From assembly GCA_023459215.1 (NCBI GenBank), contig JAEWVF010000054.1, positions 1-47,572 on the forward strand: 47,572 nucleotides of DNA, in the 5' to 3' direction. A program made the translations under genes and the position numbers. The notes beneath the pieces are model-generated. The model worked only from the letters and a program-made list of their open reading frames with translations, did not search any database and was not told the origin of the DNA. The first letter of the stretch is position 1. Each line of letters opens with the position of its first letter. The DNA comes from Chloroflexota bacterium. Its GTDB lineage: Bacteria; Chloroflexota; Anaerolineae; Anaerolineales; Villigracilaceae. Below, piece by piece: positions 22,816 to 30,778 of this stretch.

Positions 22816-25182
22816 TCAAAACCGGCTTGACCAGAAAGCGTCCAACTCCATCGTAATATCAGCGATGCTCGCCACAACCCGGCCATTACGCCAATGGGAT
22901 GGGAACAATTGCCGGTAGCGGGCGTGGGTAAAGCGCTCGTCAATCAGCACAATCACGCCCCGGTCGGTCTCGGTGCGGATGACGCGCCCAGTGGCCTGCA
23001 AAACCCGGTTGAAGCCGGGATACTGATAGGCGTAGGCGAATCCGCTGCCGTTTTGGGCATCAAAATAATCCTTGATCAGGTCGCGCTCCAGGCCGATTTG
23101 CGGCACGCCCGCCCCGACGATAACCACCCCAATCAGGCGCTCGCCCACCAGGTCGATGCCCTCGCCAAAGATGCCGCCCATCACCGCCAACCCGACCAGC
23201 GTCTCCTGGTTCGCGGCGGAGAAGCGCTCCAGGAAAGCTTCGCGCGCGGCTTCATCCATGGCGCGGTCTTGCGCCAGGAGCTGGTCGTCGGGCAAGCGCT
23301 CCCTGAGCAGTTCCAGCACAGCGTTCAGGTAGGCGTAGGATGGGAAATAAACCAGGTAGTTTCCGGCGTGGGCCTGGCAGGTGGAAACAATCACTTCGGC
23401 TACCGCCGTGTAGGAATCGGCGCGCTGCTCATATTTGGTCGAGATGCGGTTGTGAAGCAGCAGGCAGGCATTCTCCTGTGGAAAGGGCGACGGGAACACC
23501 CGCCAGGGATGGTTGGCCGCGCCGGTCAACAACTTCATGAAGTAGTCCATCGGCAGCAGGGTAGCCGAGAAAAAGACAGTGGCGCGGCCACGCTCCAGCC
23601 TCGATGCCAGCAGCGGGGCCGGGTCGAGGCAAAAGAGTTTGGCGCGCAAGTTCGATTGCCCAATCCGCTCGAAGTAGGAAACGTAAAAGCTGTCGAAATC
23701 TTCGGCGGTGCGCTGATAGTTGAGGCAGGCAAAGTAAAAATCGAGCAAGGCCGGGCGGAATTCGGCGGGCTGGTTGAGCGCCAGCCAGTCTTCGGCCTGC
23801 TGGCTGAAGGTGCGCACAGCTTTGAGCAGGCTTTCGGGCAGTTCATATTCCACCAGAGCCGATTTTTCCTCGGCCTGGCAGGTTTTGCGGATTTCGCGCA
23901 GGGCTTTGTTAACGGCTTCCAGCTTCTTGGCCAGCGCAGGCAGGGGCGCTTTCAGTGCGCGCTGGAGTTCCTGCACGGTTTGCTTCTCCAATTCGGCGGA
24001 GTACATCTCACGGGCGCGGTCGGGCAGGTTGTGGGCTTCATCCACCAGGAAAATGTAGGGGGTCTCGTCGAAGTCAAAAAAGCGGTGCAAATACACGCGC
24101 GGGTCAAAAACATAGTTATAGTCGCAGATGATGCAATCGACCCACAGCGAAAGGTCGAGCGAAAATTCGAAAGGGCAAATCTCATATTTGCGAGCCAATT
24201 CTTCGATAACCGGGCGGCTAAAAGCCTGGTGCGCATCCATTTCTCGCAGCGCAATTTTCACCTTGTCAAAATAGCCGCGCGCAAACGGGCAGACTTCGGG
24301 GTCGCAGTTGACCGGCGGGCAAAAGCAGACCTTCTCTTTGGCAGTCAAGGTCACGCTGCGCAGCGTCAGCCCGGCGGCGCGCAGGTCGTCGAGCGCTTTT
24401 TCGGCCACCGCGCGTCCCGGAGTTTTGGCCGTCAGGTAGAAAATCTTCTCCGCCAGCCCCTGACCGAGCGCCTTGACCGCCGGGAACAGGGAAGCAATGG
24501 TCTTGCCCAGCCCGGTGGGGGCTTGCAGGTACAACCGGGACTGGTCACGAATGGCCTTATAAACATCCACCGCCATTTCGCGCTGGCCAGGGCGATAGCG
24601 CGGGTACGGAAACTCTAGCGTCTGGATGGATTGGTCACGCGCTGCCTGCCGCGCACTGACCCGCCCGAACCAATCCAGGTAGGCGCTCAGCAGCGTATGG
24701 AAGAAAAATTCGAGTTCGGGGATGCGAAAGGTGCGCGCAAAGGTCTTTTCTTCGCGGGTGTCGATGTGGAAATAAGTCAGATGGATGCAGATTTCATCCA
24801 GGCTGTGCTGGCGGGCATACATGAAGGCATACACTTGCGCCTGCGCCCAGTGCAGCGGGTTGTGATTTTCGGAGACAAGCTCCAGGCTGAGAGTGGTGGT
24901 TTTGATTTCTTCGAGGATGACCGGGGCATGGGCGGGATACAGCCCATCGATGCGGCCGCGCACCTCGAGTGGGACATCCCCGCTTTCGACCCGGTAACTG
25001 ACTTCCACTTCCGATTCGTATCCATCGGGACGGCTGCGCTGCACCTGGCGATGGCCTTTCGTGCCCAATTGGGCGCGGTCGCGGCGCTGAAAGCCGCCGG
25101 GGGTGATGTCGCCGGATTGCAAGGCAAATTCCACCAGGGAGCGGACGGGGATGATGCGCTGTGATGCGGATTGGGCTGGCAT
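22816..25182 (-). CDS. XPD/DinG-like DNA helicase with PD-(D/E)XK-type N-terminus
   Basis: The 788-aa superfamily 2 helicase has Walker A APTGLGKTIAS near residue 222 and DEAH box VDEAHNLPDRA near residue 382. Four cysteines between them (VCFCPPVNC, EVCPF, YEICPF) form a probable [4Fe-4S] cluster, as in XPD and DinG. The C-terminal helicase motifs include QATGRVIRTETDRG. The first 200 residues contain GRIDGLYPAHAPVILEEIKTTT, the D...ExK pattern of a PD-(D/E)XK nuclease core, followed by an AQVYAFMYA helix like RecB/Cas4-type nucleases. It likely unwinds 5'-3' and processes damaged DNA or R-loops. It is transcribed alone, away from the methyltransferase. Confidence 0.85.
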   Translation of the reverse strand: MPAQSASQRIIPVRSLVEFALQSGDITPGGFQRRDRAQLGTKGHRQVQRSRPDGYESEVEVSYRVESGDVPLEVRGRIDGLYPAHAPVILEEIKTTTLSLELVSENHNPLHWAQAQVYAFMYARQHSLDEICIHLTYFHIDTREEKTFARTFRIPELEFFFHTLLSAYLDWFGRVSARQAARDQSIQTLEFPYPRYRPGQREMAVDVYKAIRDQSRLYLQAPTGLGKTIASLFPAVKALGQGLAEKIFYLTAKTPGRAVAEKALDDLRAAGLTLRSVTLTAKEKVCFCPPVNCDPEVCPFARGYFDKVKIALREMDAHQAFSRPVIEELARKYEICPFEFSLDLSLWVDCIICDYNYVFDPRVYLHRFFDFDETPYIFLVDEAHNLPDRAREMYSAELEKQTVQELQRALKAPLPALAKKLEAVNKALREIRKTCQAEEKSALVEYELPESLLKAVRTFSQQAEDWLALNQPAEFRPALLDFYFACLNYQRTAEDFDSFYVSYFERIGQSNLRAKLFCLDPAPLLASRLERGRATVFFSATLLPMDYFMKLLTGAANHPWRVFPSPFPQENACLLLHNRISTKYEQRADSYTAVAEVIVSTCQAHAGNYLVYFPSYAYLNAVLELLRERLPDDQLLAQDRAMDEAAREAFLERFSAANQETLVGLAVMGGIFGEGIDLVGERLIGVVIVGAGVPQIGLERDLIKDYFDAQNGSGFAYAYQYPGFNRVLQATGRVIRTETDRGVIVLIDERFTHARYRQLFPSHWRNGRVVASIADITMELDAFWSSRF

Positions 25183-25262
25183 GGTCAGCAGATTCTAGCA
25201 CGAGCCAGGCAGAATCGAGCGAAACGGGTAAAATCAAACCGAAATCCCGCCAAAAAGTGGGG

Positions 25263-25268
25263 TATGAT
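25263..25268 (+). promoter_or_regulatory. -10 element of a leaderless gene
   Basis: TATGAT ends six bases before the ATG at 25275, and no ribosome site precedes that ATG. This fits a transcript starting at or next to the start codon. Confidence 0.4.
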
Positions 25269-25274
25269 TTAAAC

Positions 25275-26042
25275 ATGTTCTACGATACCTTTAGCTCCGA
25301 TTATGACCGTTTTGTCAGTTGGCCGGGCCGCCTGGCGCTGGAAATGCCCTTTTTGACAAGGCAGTTGCGCGAAGTGAGCGCAAGCAGCGTACTGGATGCC
25401 GCCTGCGGCACCGGAATGCACACATTGGCTCTGGCGCAAGTCGGATTCCAATCTGCCGGGGCCGATTTAAGCGCCGGGATGATTGACCGCGCCCGCGAAA
25501 ACGCACAGGCCGCCGGATTGGAAATCCCATTCAGGGTGGCCGGATTTGGTGAACTGGCCGCGGCCTTCGGCGCAGCTTCCTTCGATGCGTTACTCTGCCT
25601 CGGGAATTCCCTGCCACACCTGCTCAACCCGCAGCTTTTATCTGCCGCCCTGGCCGATTTTGCCCGGACGCTTAAACCCGGAGGGCTGGTTATCATCCAG
25701 AACCGCAACTTTGACGGAGTTATGGCCACGCGCCAGCGCTGGATGGAACCTCAGTCCGCGCGCGAAGGCCAGACCGAATGGCTTTTCCAGCGCTTCTACG
25801 ATTTCGAACCGGATGGTCTGCTGACCTTCAACATCCTCACCCTGCGCCGCGAGGCTTCCGGGAATTGGACACAATCGGTGCGAAGCACCCAATTGCGCCC
25901 GCTGCTGAGCGCGGAGTTGCAAACCGCGTTTCGAGAAGCCGGGTTCGAGTCGCTTGCCTGCTTCGGCGATTTGACCGGTTCAGACTTCAAGCCCGAAGCC
26001 AGCGGCAACTTAATCATCGTTGCCAAAAACAAAAAACCATAG
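25275..26042 (+). CDS. Class I SAM-dependent methyltransferase
   Basis: The 255-aa protein is a small-molecule-type class I methyltransferase. Motif I is VLDAACGTGMHTLAL near residue 42, the acidic end of strand 2 is SAGADLS, and ALLCLGNSLPHL matches the post-II/motif III region of the UbiE/glycine-sarcosine-like group. The start at 25275 (MFYDTFSSDYDRF) matches the normal N-terminus of this family; the open frame extends to 25161 but overlaps the divergent helicase start and looks non-coding. A terminator follows 20 bases after the stop. Substrate unknown. Confidence 0.82.
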   Translation: MFYDTFSSDYDRFVSWPGRLALEMPFLTRQLREVSASSVLDAACGTGMHTLALAQVGFQSAGADLSAGMIDRARENAQAAGLEIPFRVAGFGELAAAFGAASFDALLCLGNSLPHLLNPQLLSAALADFARTLKPGGLVIIQNRNFDGVMATRQRWMEPQSAREGQTEWLFQRFYDFEPDGLLTFNILTLRREASGNWTQSVRSTQLRPLLSAELQTAFREAGFESLACFGDLTGSDFKPEASGNLIIVAKNKKP

Positions 26043-26062
26043 CCAACAGGATTGTTTGCCAT

Positions 26063-26096
26063 AAACAACCTTCCAGTTCGGTTTGGAAGGTTGTTT
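26063..26096 (+). terminator. Terminator after the methyltransferase gene
   Basis: A perfect 13-bp stem (AAACAACCTTCCA and complement) with an 8-base loop, followed by GTTTT. It lies 20 bases after the methyltransferase stop. Confidence 0.85.
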
Positions 26097-26162
26097 GTTT
26101 TAAATCCCCAAACTCATCGATTTTTGCGCTTAATTATGTCATAATTTGACATATACCCATCC

Positions 26163-26168
26163 TATAAT
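26163..26168 (+). promoter_or_regulatory. -10 element before the WYL regulator gene
   Basis: A perfect TATAAT 18 bases before the ATG. A TTGACA is present at 26146-26151, but only 11 bases away, too close for a standard promoter. Confidence 0.35.
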
Positions 26169-26186
26169 CATGTTAGAAAGTGACCC

Positions 26187-27179
26187 ATGACCAATGTTGC
26201 GACCCGTCTCATCACCCTGATTCTCACGCTCCAGCGCCAGCCGGGGCAAAAGGCCGCCGATCTGGCCGAGCGGCTCGGCGTCTCTGTCCGCACCCTGCAC
26301 CGTTACTTCGAGATGCTCGACGACATGGGCGTGCCGGTCTATGCCGAGCGCGGCCCGTATGGCGGATTCTCGCTGGTGCGCGGCTACAAACTCCCGCCGC
26401 TGGTTTTTACACCCGAGGAAGCAGTCGCCGTTTCGCTGGGAACCAGCCTTGTCCATGAGATGTGGGGCCAGCTCTATCACGAAGCGGCCCAGGGCGCACT
26501 CGCCAAGCTGGAGAATGTGCTGCCCGATGAGCAGCGCCAGGAAATTGCCTGGGCGCGCCGTTCGCTGGTCGCCACCGGGATGAATCGCGCCGACATCGAG
26601 ATGCTCGCTCCAGCGTTGGAGAAGCTGCGCCGGGCTGTGCGCGAAAACCGCCGGGTAAACATGACCTATCAAAGCGGGAGCAACCCTCACGGTGAGAAAC
26701 GCGACCTCGACCCGTATGCGCTCATCCATCGCTGGGGCTGGTGGTATGTCGTCGGCTGGTGTCACCTGCGGGAGGCGCTGCGCACTTTCCGGGTGGACCG
26801 GGTCAGCGAGTTGACGCTCACCAGCCAGAGATTCAGCCTCCCCGCCGATTTCGACATCCACCAGTATATGGCGCAGGAATGGAAAGACATCCCGCAGATT
26901 AAGGTGAAGTTGCGTTTCGCCCCGCAATTTGCTTCTCTGGCGCAATTCAGCCGGGGCTATTGGGAGACTTTCGACGAGCAGACCGATGGCTCGGTGCTGG
27001 TCACGTTCAGTGCGCCGGAGGTCAACGGAGCCGCCAGCAATGTTCTGGCCTACGGGCCAGCGGTGACGGTGCTGGAGCCGACCGAAGTCCGCCAACTGGT
27101 CAAGGAATGGGCGCAGGCAACAGTGAAATTGTATGAAAACTCTTCGACCACAACATCAACGACGGAACACAACGTTTAA
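26187..27179 (+). CDS. WYL-domain transcriptional regulator (DeoR/YafY-type)
   Basis: The 330-aa protein has an N-terminal winged helix-turn-helix (residues 1-60; recognition helix around SVRTLHRYFEMLDDMG, wing AERGPYGGFSLVRGY). A WYL ligand-sensing domain follows (GWWYVVGWCHLREALRTFRVDRVSEL, residues 190-215) and then a WCX-type C-terminal region. WYL proteins usually sense nucleic-acid or nucleotide signals. It heads a run of accessory genes that it may control. The last 11 codons and the stop lie inside a palindromic repeat (27147-27227), so the natural C-terminus has probably been replaced by repeat-encoded residues (STTTSTTEHNV). Confidence 0.85.
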   Translation: MTNVATRLITLILTLQRQPGQKAADLAERLGVSVRTLHRYFEMLDDMGVPVYAERGPYGGFSLVRGYKLPPLVFTPEEAVAVSLGTSLVHEMWGQLYHEAAQGALAKLENVLPDEQRQEIAWARRSLVATGMNRADIEMLAPALEKLRRAVRENRRVNMTYQSGSNPHGEKRDLDPYALIHRWGWWYVVGWCHLREALRTFRVDRVSELTLTSQRFSLPADFDIHQYMAQEWKDIPQIKVKLRFAPQFASLAQFSRGYWETFDEQTDGSVLVTFSAPEVNGAASNVLAYGPAVTVLEPTEVRQLVKEWAQATVKLYENSSTTTSTTEHNV

Positions 27180-27227
27180 TCTTTGGCTGGTTTTCCGTCG
27201 TGTGACTTCGTGACCGTTGTGGTTAAG
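27147..27227. repeat. Palindromic repeat family B, copy 1
   Basis: An imperfect palindrome running from ACCACAAC to GTTGTGGTTAAG with internal ACGACGG / CCGTCGT units. Its reverse complement aligns over nearly its whole length with the element at 35628-35708, including the shared cores CACGACGGAAAACCA and ACGTTGTGT. It covers the 3' end of the WYL gene. No protein is encoded, so it is a REP- or MITE-like element. Confidence 0.75.
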
Positions 27228-27262
27228 GTTTTGAACTTGATTTTGGCTTGAAAGGATTGAAC

Positions 27263-28339
27263 ATGAAACGTAAAACACTATGGATTGTCTTGCTTGTGGT
27301 CGCCCTCATCATCGCTGTCGGAACCAGTGGTTTCTGGTGGATGACCCAACAGCCGCTTTACCAGCCGGGCATGGTCAGCGCCGGGCAGAATTTGCGCTCC
27401 CCGCTCACGCCGCCTGCCCAAACCGGCGATCCTGATTTCTGGCAAGTAGAGAGCGACATCCAGCTTTATCACTTTGCCCAGGGCGCAGGCCGCAACGTGC
27501 TGATCGTCCACGGTGGGCCGGGAATGCCTTTTCGCGAGCCAATGGCGGGACTTGAGCCGCTGACGGGTGAATATCGCTTCCACTACTACGATCAGCGCGG
27601 CTGTGGCAAATCCACCCGACCGATTGACCGCTTCGAGTCGCAGAATATGTACGAAAACATGACCAGGCTCGACCAAACCCTCGGCCTGGGCGCGCAGATT
27701 GCCGACATCGAACGCATCCGCCAGCTCTTGGACGAGGACAAGCTGATTCTCATCGGCCACTCCTGGGGCGGATTCCTGGCCTCGCTCTACGCCGCCGAAT
27801 TCCCGGAGCATGTCGAGGCGCTGATCCTGATCTCCCCGGCCAATTCGCTGGTCATGCCCCAGCCGGATGCCGATAGCGACCTGTTTGCCAGTGTCCGCGC
27901 CCGCTTGCCGGAGAGTCAGCTGGCCGAGTATGATGCCTTTATCAAGGATTACTTCGACTTCAACAAGCTCTTTAGCCTGTCTGAAGCCGACCTGATTGCC
28001 CGGGACGAGAAATTCGGCCAGTATTACATCTCCGTGGTGGACATCCAGGCAGATGAGGCGATTCAGCAGGGCGAACCCGGCGGCTGGATGACCTGGGGCA
28101 TGTATGTCAGCATGGGCCAGCGCCACGATTATCGCGCCGCGCTGAAAAAGATCACAGCCCCGGTGCTGGTGCTCCACGGTGTGGACGATTTACAGAGCGA
28201 AGCCGCCACCCGCCTGTACAGCGATACTTTCCCAAATGCGCAGTTCGCTGCCATCGAGAACGCCAGTCATTTCGCCTTCCAGCAGCAGCCCGATCAGTTT
28301 GCCAAGCTCGTCAGTGACTTTCTCTCCAACTTGAAATAG
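27263..28339 (+). CDS. Membrane-anchored alpha/beta hydrolase (prolyl-iminopeptidase-like)
   Basis: The 358-aa protein begins with an uncleaved-looking signal anchor (residues 5-25), so the enzyme faces outward. The fold follows the alpha/beta hydrolase order: oxyanion motif VHGGPGMPF near residue 86, DQRGCGKSTRP, nucleophile elbow LIGHSWGGFLAS near residue 170, a late acid in LVLHGVDDLQS and a late His in IENASHFAFQQ. HGGPG with DQRGCGKS is characteristic of the S33 (prolyl iminopeptidase) family. Start ATG 27263 follows aaagga; a TTG 15 bases upstream is less likely. It is ten bases from the next gene and part of the same run. Confidence 0.82.
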   Translation: MKRKTLWIVLLVVALIIAVGTSGFWWMTQQPLYQPGMVSAGQNLRSPLTPPAQTGDPDFWQVESDIQLYHFAQGAGRNVLIVHGGPGMPFREPMAGLEPLTGEYRFHYYDQRGCGKSTRPIDRFESQNMYENMTRLDQTLGLGAQIADIERIRQLLDEDKLILIGHSWGGFLASLYAAEFPEHVEALILISPANSLVMPQPDADSDLFASVRARLPESQLAEYDAFIKDYFDFNKLFSLSEADLIARDEKFGQYYISVVDIQADEAIQQGEPGGWMTWGMYVSMGQRHDYRAALKKITAPVLVLHGVDDLQSEAATRLYSDTFPNAQFAAIENASHFAFQQQPDQFAKLVSDFLSNLK

Positions 28340-28348
28340 GAGTTTCCC

Positions 28349-28981
28349 ATGGAAAAGCTCGATCTGAAAAAAGATTTCAAACACCTGCTCAACCCCTCGG
28401 CCAAGGCCCCGCAATTGGTGGATGTGCCGTGCCTGAACTTCCTGCGCATCGACGGCAACATCGAACCCGGCCACGGTCCCAGCGACTCGCCGCGCTTCGC
28501 CGAAAACTTGCAGGTGCTCTATGGCGCGGCCTACACGCTCAAATTTATGCTCAAACAGCGCGCCGAAAACCCGCTCGATTACCCGGTCATGCCGCTCGAG
28601 GGCCTGTGGCGGGTCGAGGATGGCCGCTTCGACATCAACATCAAGGACAACTGGTTCTACACCGTCCAGATCATGCAGCCGGAACTGATCACGCCTGACC
28701 TGCTGGCCGAAGTCCTGCTCAAATTGCGCAAAAAGAAAGGTGACATGGAAGCCTTCTCCCGGCTGCGGCTGGAACCGTTTCACGAGGGACCCAGCGTCCA
28801 GATGCTTCACCTCGGCCCTTACGCAGCCGAGCCTGCCACCGTTGAAAAAATGGATACCTACCTCCAGGCAGAAGGCCTGCGCAAGATCGGCCACCACCAC
28901 GAAATCTACCTGGGCGACCCAATGCGCAGCGACCCGGCCAAACTCAAGACGATTCTCAGGCATCCGGTAACGAAATCTTGA
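28349..28981 (+). CDS. GyrI-like small-molecule-binding domain protein
   Basis: The 210-aa protein resembles stand-alone GyrI-like proteins (COG4832 type), with two repeats of a SHS2-like fold used to bind small hydrophobic or cationic ligands. Recognisable parts are MEKLDLKKDFKHLLNPS at the start, LPLEGLWRV-like (MPLEGLWRVEDG) in the middle and MLHLGPYAAEPAT later. There is no DNA-binding domain. Related proteins accompany WYL or MarR-type regulators and may bind or hydrolyse toxic small molecules. It lies in a short-gap run after the WYL regulator and hydrolase, followed by a nested inverted repeat. Confidence 0.75.
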   Translation: MEKLDLKKDFKHLLNPSAKAPQLVDVPCLNFLRIDGNIEPGHGPSDSPRFAENLQVLYGAAYTLKFMLKQRAENPLDYPVMPLEGLWRVEDGRFDINIKDNWFYTVQIMQPELITPDLLAEVLLKLRKKKGDMEAFSRLRLEPFHEGPSVQMLHLGPYAAEPATVEKMDTYLQAEGLRKIGHHHEIYLGDPMRSDPAKLKTILRHPVTKS

Positions 28982-28986
28982 CCGTA

Positions 28987-29031
28987 GACCGAGGACGATT
29001 GACCACCGTCAACAGTCTGCTGTCCTCGGTC
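28987..29031. repeat. Nested inverted repeat between accessory genes
   Basis: An outer 10-bp stem (GACCGAGGAC ... GTCCTCGGTC) encloses an inner 5-bp stem (TTGAC ... GTCAA). It lies six bases after the GyrI-like stop. It may be a weak terminator, although only a short T-rich stretch follows, or another intergenic palindromic element. Confidence 0.6.
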
Positions 29032-29047
29032 AGATTTTGGAGTTCCT

Positions 29048-29695
29048 ATGTCCACCCTCGATAAACTTGCCTGTTCCCTCGGCCGCCGCGACGAAGCTCC
29101 CAATCAGGAGCTCGCCCGTGAATTGATCACCAATCGCGATACAGATGGTATCTGCGAAGTCGCCGAAGGCCTCGCCAGCAAAGATTCCGCCATCCGCGCC
29201 GACTGTGTCAAGGTGCTCTACGAAATCGGCTACCTCGCCCCGGAACTGGTCGCGCCGTATGCCCTGGAGTTTGTCAAACTGCTCAAGCACCCTGGCGGGC
29301 ACGCGAGCCGCGACAATCGCCTGGTTTGGGGCGGGATGATCGCCCTTTCGACGGTTGCGCCCCTGGCAGCGGATGCGCTCTACCAGCACCTGGCCGACAT
29401 TCAGAAAGCCTTCCAGACTGGATCCGTCATCACCAAAGATGGCGGGGTGCTGACCCTGGCCGGAATCGCCGCTGCCAACCCGGCCTACAACCGCGAGATT
29501 TTCCCTTTCCTGCTCGAACACCTGCGCACCTGTCGTCCCAAGGATGTGCCGCAGCATGCCGAGAAAACCCTGCCCGCCGTCAATGCCGAAAACAAGGCTG
29601 AGTTCATCGCTGTTTTGGAAAAACGGTTGGAGGATATGCTTGGCGGTCAGGTGACGCGCGTTAAAAAAGTCATCAAACAAGCTGAAAAGCGCTAA
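29048..29695 (+). CDS. HEAT-repeat-like protein
   Basis: The 215-aa protein is all-helical in appearance, with repeated helix pairs such as DAIRADCVKVLYEIGYLAPELV-type units (residues 45-70), LVWGGMIALSTVAPLAADAL and LTLAGIAAANPAYNREIFPFLLEHL. This resembles HEAT-type solenoids that bind proteins. No catalytic motif or signal peptide is seen. It is preceded by ggag and lies in the WYL-led run. Function unknown. Confidence 0.65.
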   Translation: MSTLDKLACSLGRRDEAPNQELARELITNRDTDGICEVAEGLASKDSAIRADCVKVLYEIGYLAPELVAPYALEFVKLLKHPGGHASRDNRLVWGGMIALSTVAPLAADALYQHLADIQKAFQTGSVITKDGGVLTLAGIAAANPAYNREIFPFLLEHLRTCRPKDVPQHAEKTLPAVNAENKAEFIAVLEKRLEDMLGGQVTRVKKVIKQAEKR

Positions 29696-29699
29696 ATCA

Positions 29700-29776
29700 G
29701 TTAAAAGCTGAAGGTCGAAAGTTTTTGACCTTCGACATATTCTGCATTCGTCATTCCACATTCTGCATTGGAGTTA
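29700..29776. repeat. Intergenic repeat-like spacer with hairpin
   Basis: A 7-bp hairpin (GAAGGTC / GACCTTC, 10-base loop) is followed by two near-identical TTCTGCATT units (29739-29770). It has the look of degenerate intergenic repeats, but I see no second full copy in the window. Confidence 0.35.
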
Positions 29777-29777
29777 T

Positions 29778-30305
29778 ATGTCCCGCCCGCTCAACAAAAC
29801 CCAACTATTAGCCGCCATCGACAAGGAATATGGCGTCATCGAGAAGTTCCTCGCTCCGTTGACACCCGAACAAATGGCTTTTGCGCCCACTCCCGGCGCG
29901 TGGGCCGTCAAGGATGTACTGGCGCACCTGTACGAGTGGCAGCAAATGTTCTTTAGGTGGTACGAAGCTGGCAGTCGCGGAGAAACCCCGGCAGTGCCAG
30001 CCCCTGGTTACAAATGGAGCCAGCTCCCGGCGTTGAATCAGGCCATCTACGAGCAATATCAGTCGCTCACGCCACAGCAGGCGCTGGGCATGTTCCGTGA
30101 ATCGCATCAAAAAACGGTGCGATTTATCGAAACCTTGCCCGAGGCTGACTTGACCGCGCCTGGCCTGTACAAATGGATGAACCAGAATACGCTGATGGCC
30201 TACCTGAACTCGGTCACCGCCGCGCACTATGTTTGGGCGTTGAAGGATGCCAAAAAGGCACTGAAAGGATATCGGAATCCAAAATCGGGAGATTTTGGAT
30301 TTTGA
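29778..30305 (+). CDS. ClbS/DfsB-family four-helix bundle protein
   Basis: The 175-aa protein matches the ClbS/DfsB group within the DinB superfamily. It begins MSRPLNKTQLLAAIDKEY and has TPGAWAVKDVLAHLYEWQQMF near residue 38. Later blocks include a GYKWSQLPALN segment near residue 72 and a C-terminal HYVWALKDAKKA. ClbS itself hydrolyses colibactin; most homologues are of unknown function and may detoxify reactive small molecules. Here it is directly followed by a second DinB-type gene three bases away. Confidence 0.78.
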   Translation: MSRPLNKTQLLAAIDKEYGVIEKFLAPLTPEQMAFAPTPGAWAVKDVLAHLYEWQQMFFRWYEAGSRGETPAVPAPGYKWSQLPALNQAIYEQYQSLTPQQALGMFRESHQKTVRFIETLPEADLTAPGLYKWMNQNTLMAYLNSVTAAHYVWALKDAKKALKGYRNPKSGDFGF

Positions 30306-30308
30306 GAA

Positions 30309-30761
30309 ATGCTTATGGAAACTCGCCAAGCCCTGCTCGAACGATTGAATGATGCCGTCGAGCAACTGTTCGACACCTACAAAACTCTGCCCGCTCCGCA
30401 TGTGATGGTTTATGAATTCTGGTCTGCCAAAGATGTGCTTGCCCACCTGACCTTCTGGCACGAAAGATTTGCCCGCAACGTGGACGATCTGGCCCATGGC
30501 CGCCAGCCCAACCCGCTCAAAGGCCGTTTACGCGACCTGAACCAGCGCGGCGTGGACGAAATGGCACATCTTAGCCTGGCCGAGGTGCTGGGGCGTTTCG
30601 AGACGGCTCATGCCATTCTCCAGGCTCATATTCTCAATCCGGCCCTGACACTGATCCCTTACCGGAAAGGCTCGCGAGAGTATACTGCTGAGGAACATCT
30701 CGAGATTGTCGCCGACCATATCAACCACCATTTGCGGGATGTGCGCAAGGTGTTGCCCTGA
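30309..30761 (+). CDS. DinB-superfamily protein
   Basis: The 150-aa protein is a second four-helix-bundle DinB-type protein, with FWSAKDVLAHLTFWHERF near residue 36 and a late ADHINHHLRDV near residue 137. The His residues in these two segments match the metal-binding triad of DinB folds. The two ATG codons at 30309 and 30315 both work; the second is closer to family length. It is probably translated with the preceding ClbS-like gene. A role in thiol-dependent detoxification is possible but not shown. Confidence 0.72.
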   Translation: MLMETRQALLERLNDAVEQLFDTYKTLPAPHVMVYEFWSAKDVLAHLTFWHERFARNVDDLAHGRQPNPLKGRLRDLNQRGVDEMAHLSLAEVLGRFETAHAILQAHILNPALTLIPYRKGSREYTAEEHLEIVADHINHHLRDVRKVLP

Positions 30762-30778
30762 AGTAAACAGGAGGTTAT

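Noticed and set aside
22894..24618. Long plus-strand open frame (574 codons)
   Set aside because: It is the antisense of the helicase gene. Composition follows the helicase third-position pattern, and no domain or start signal is seen.
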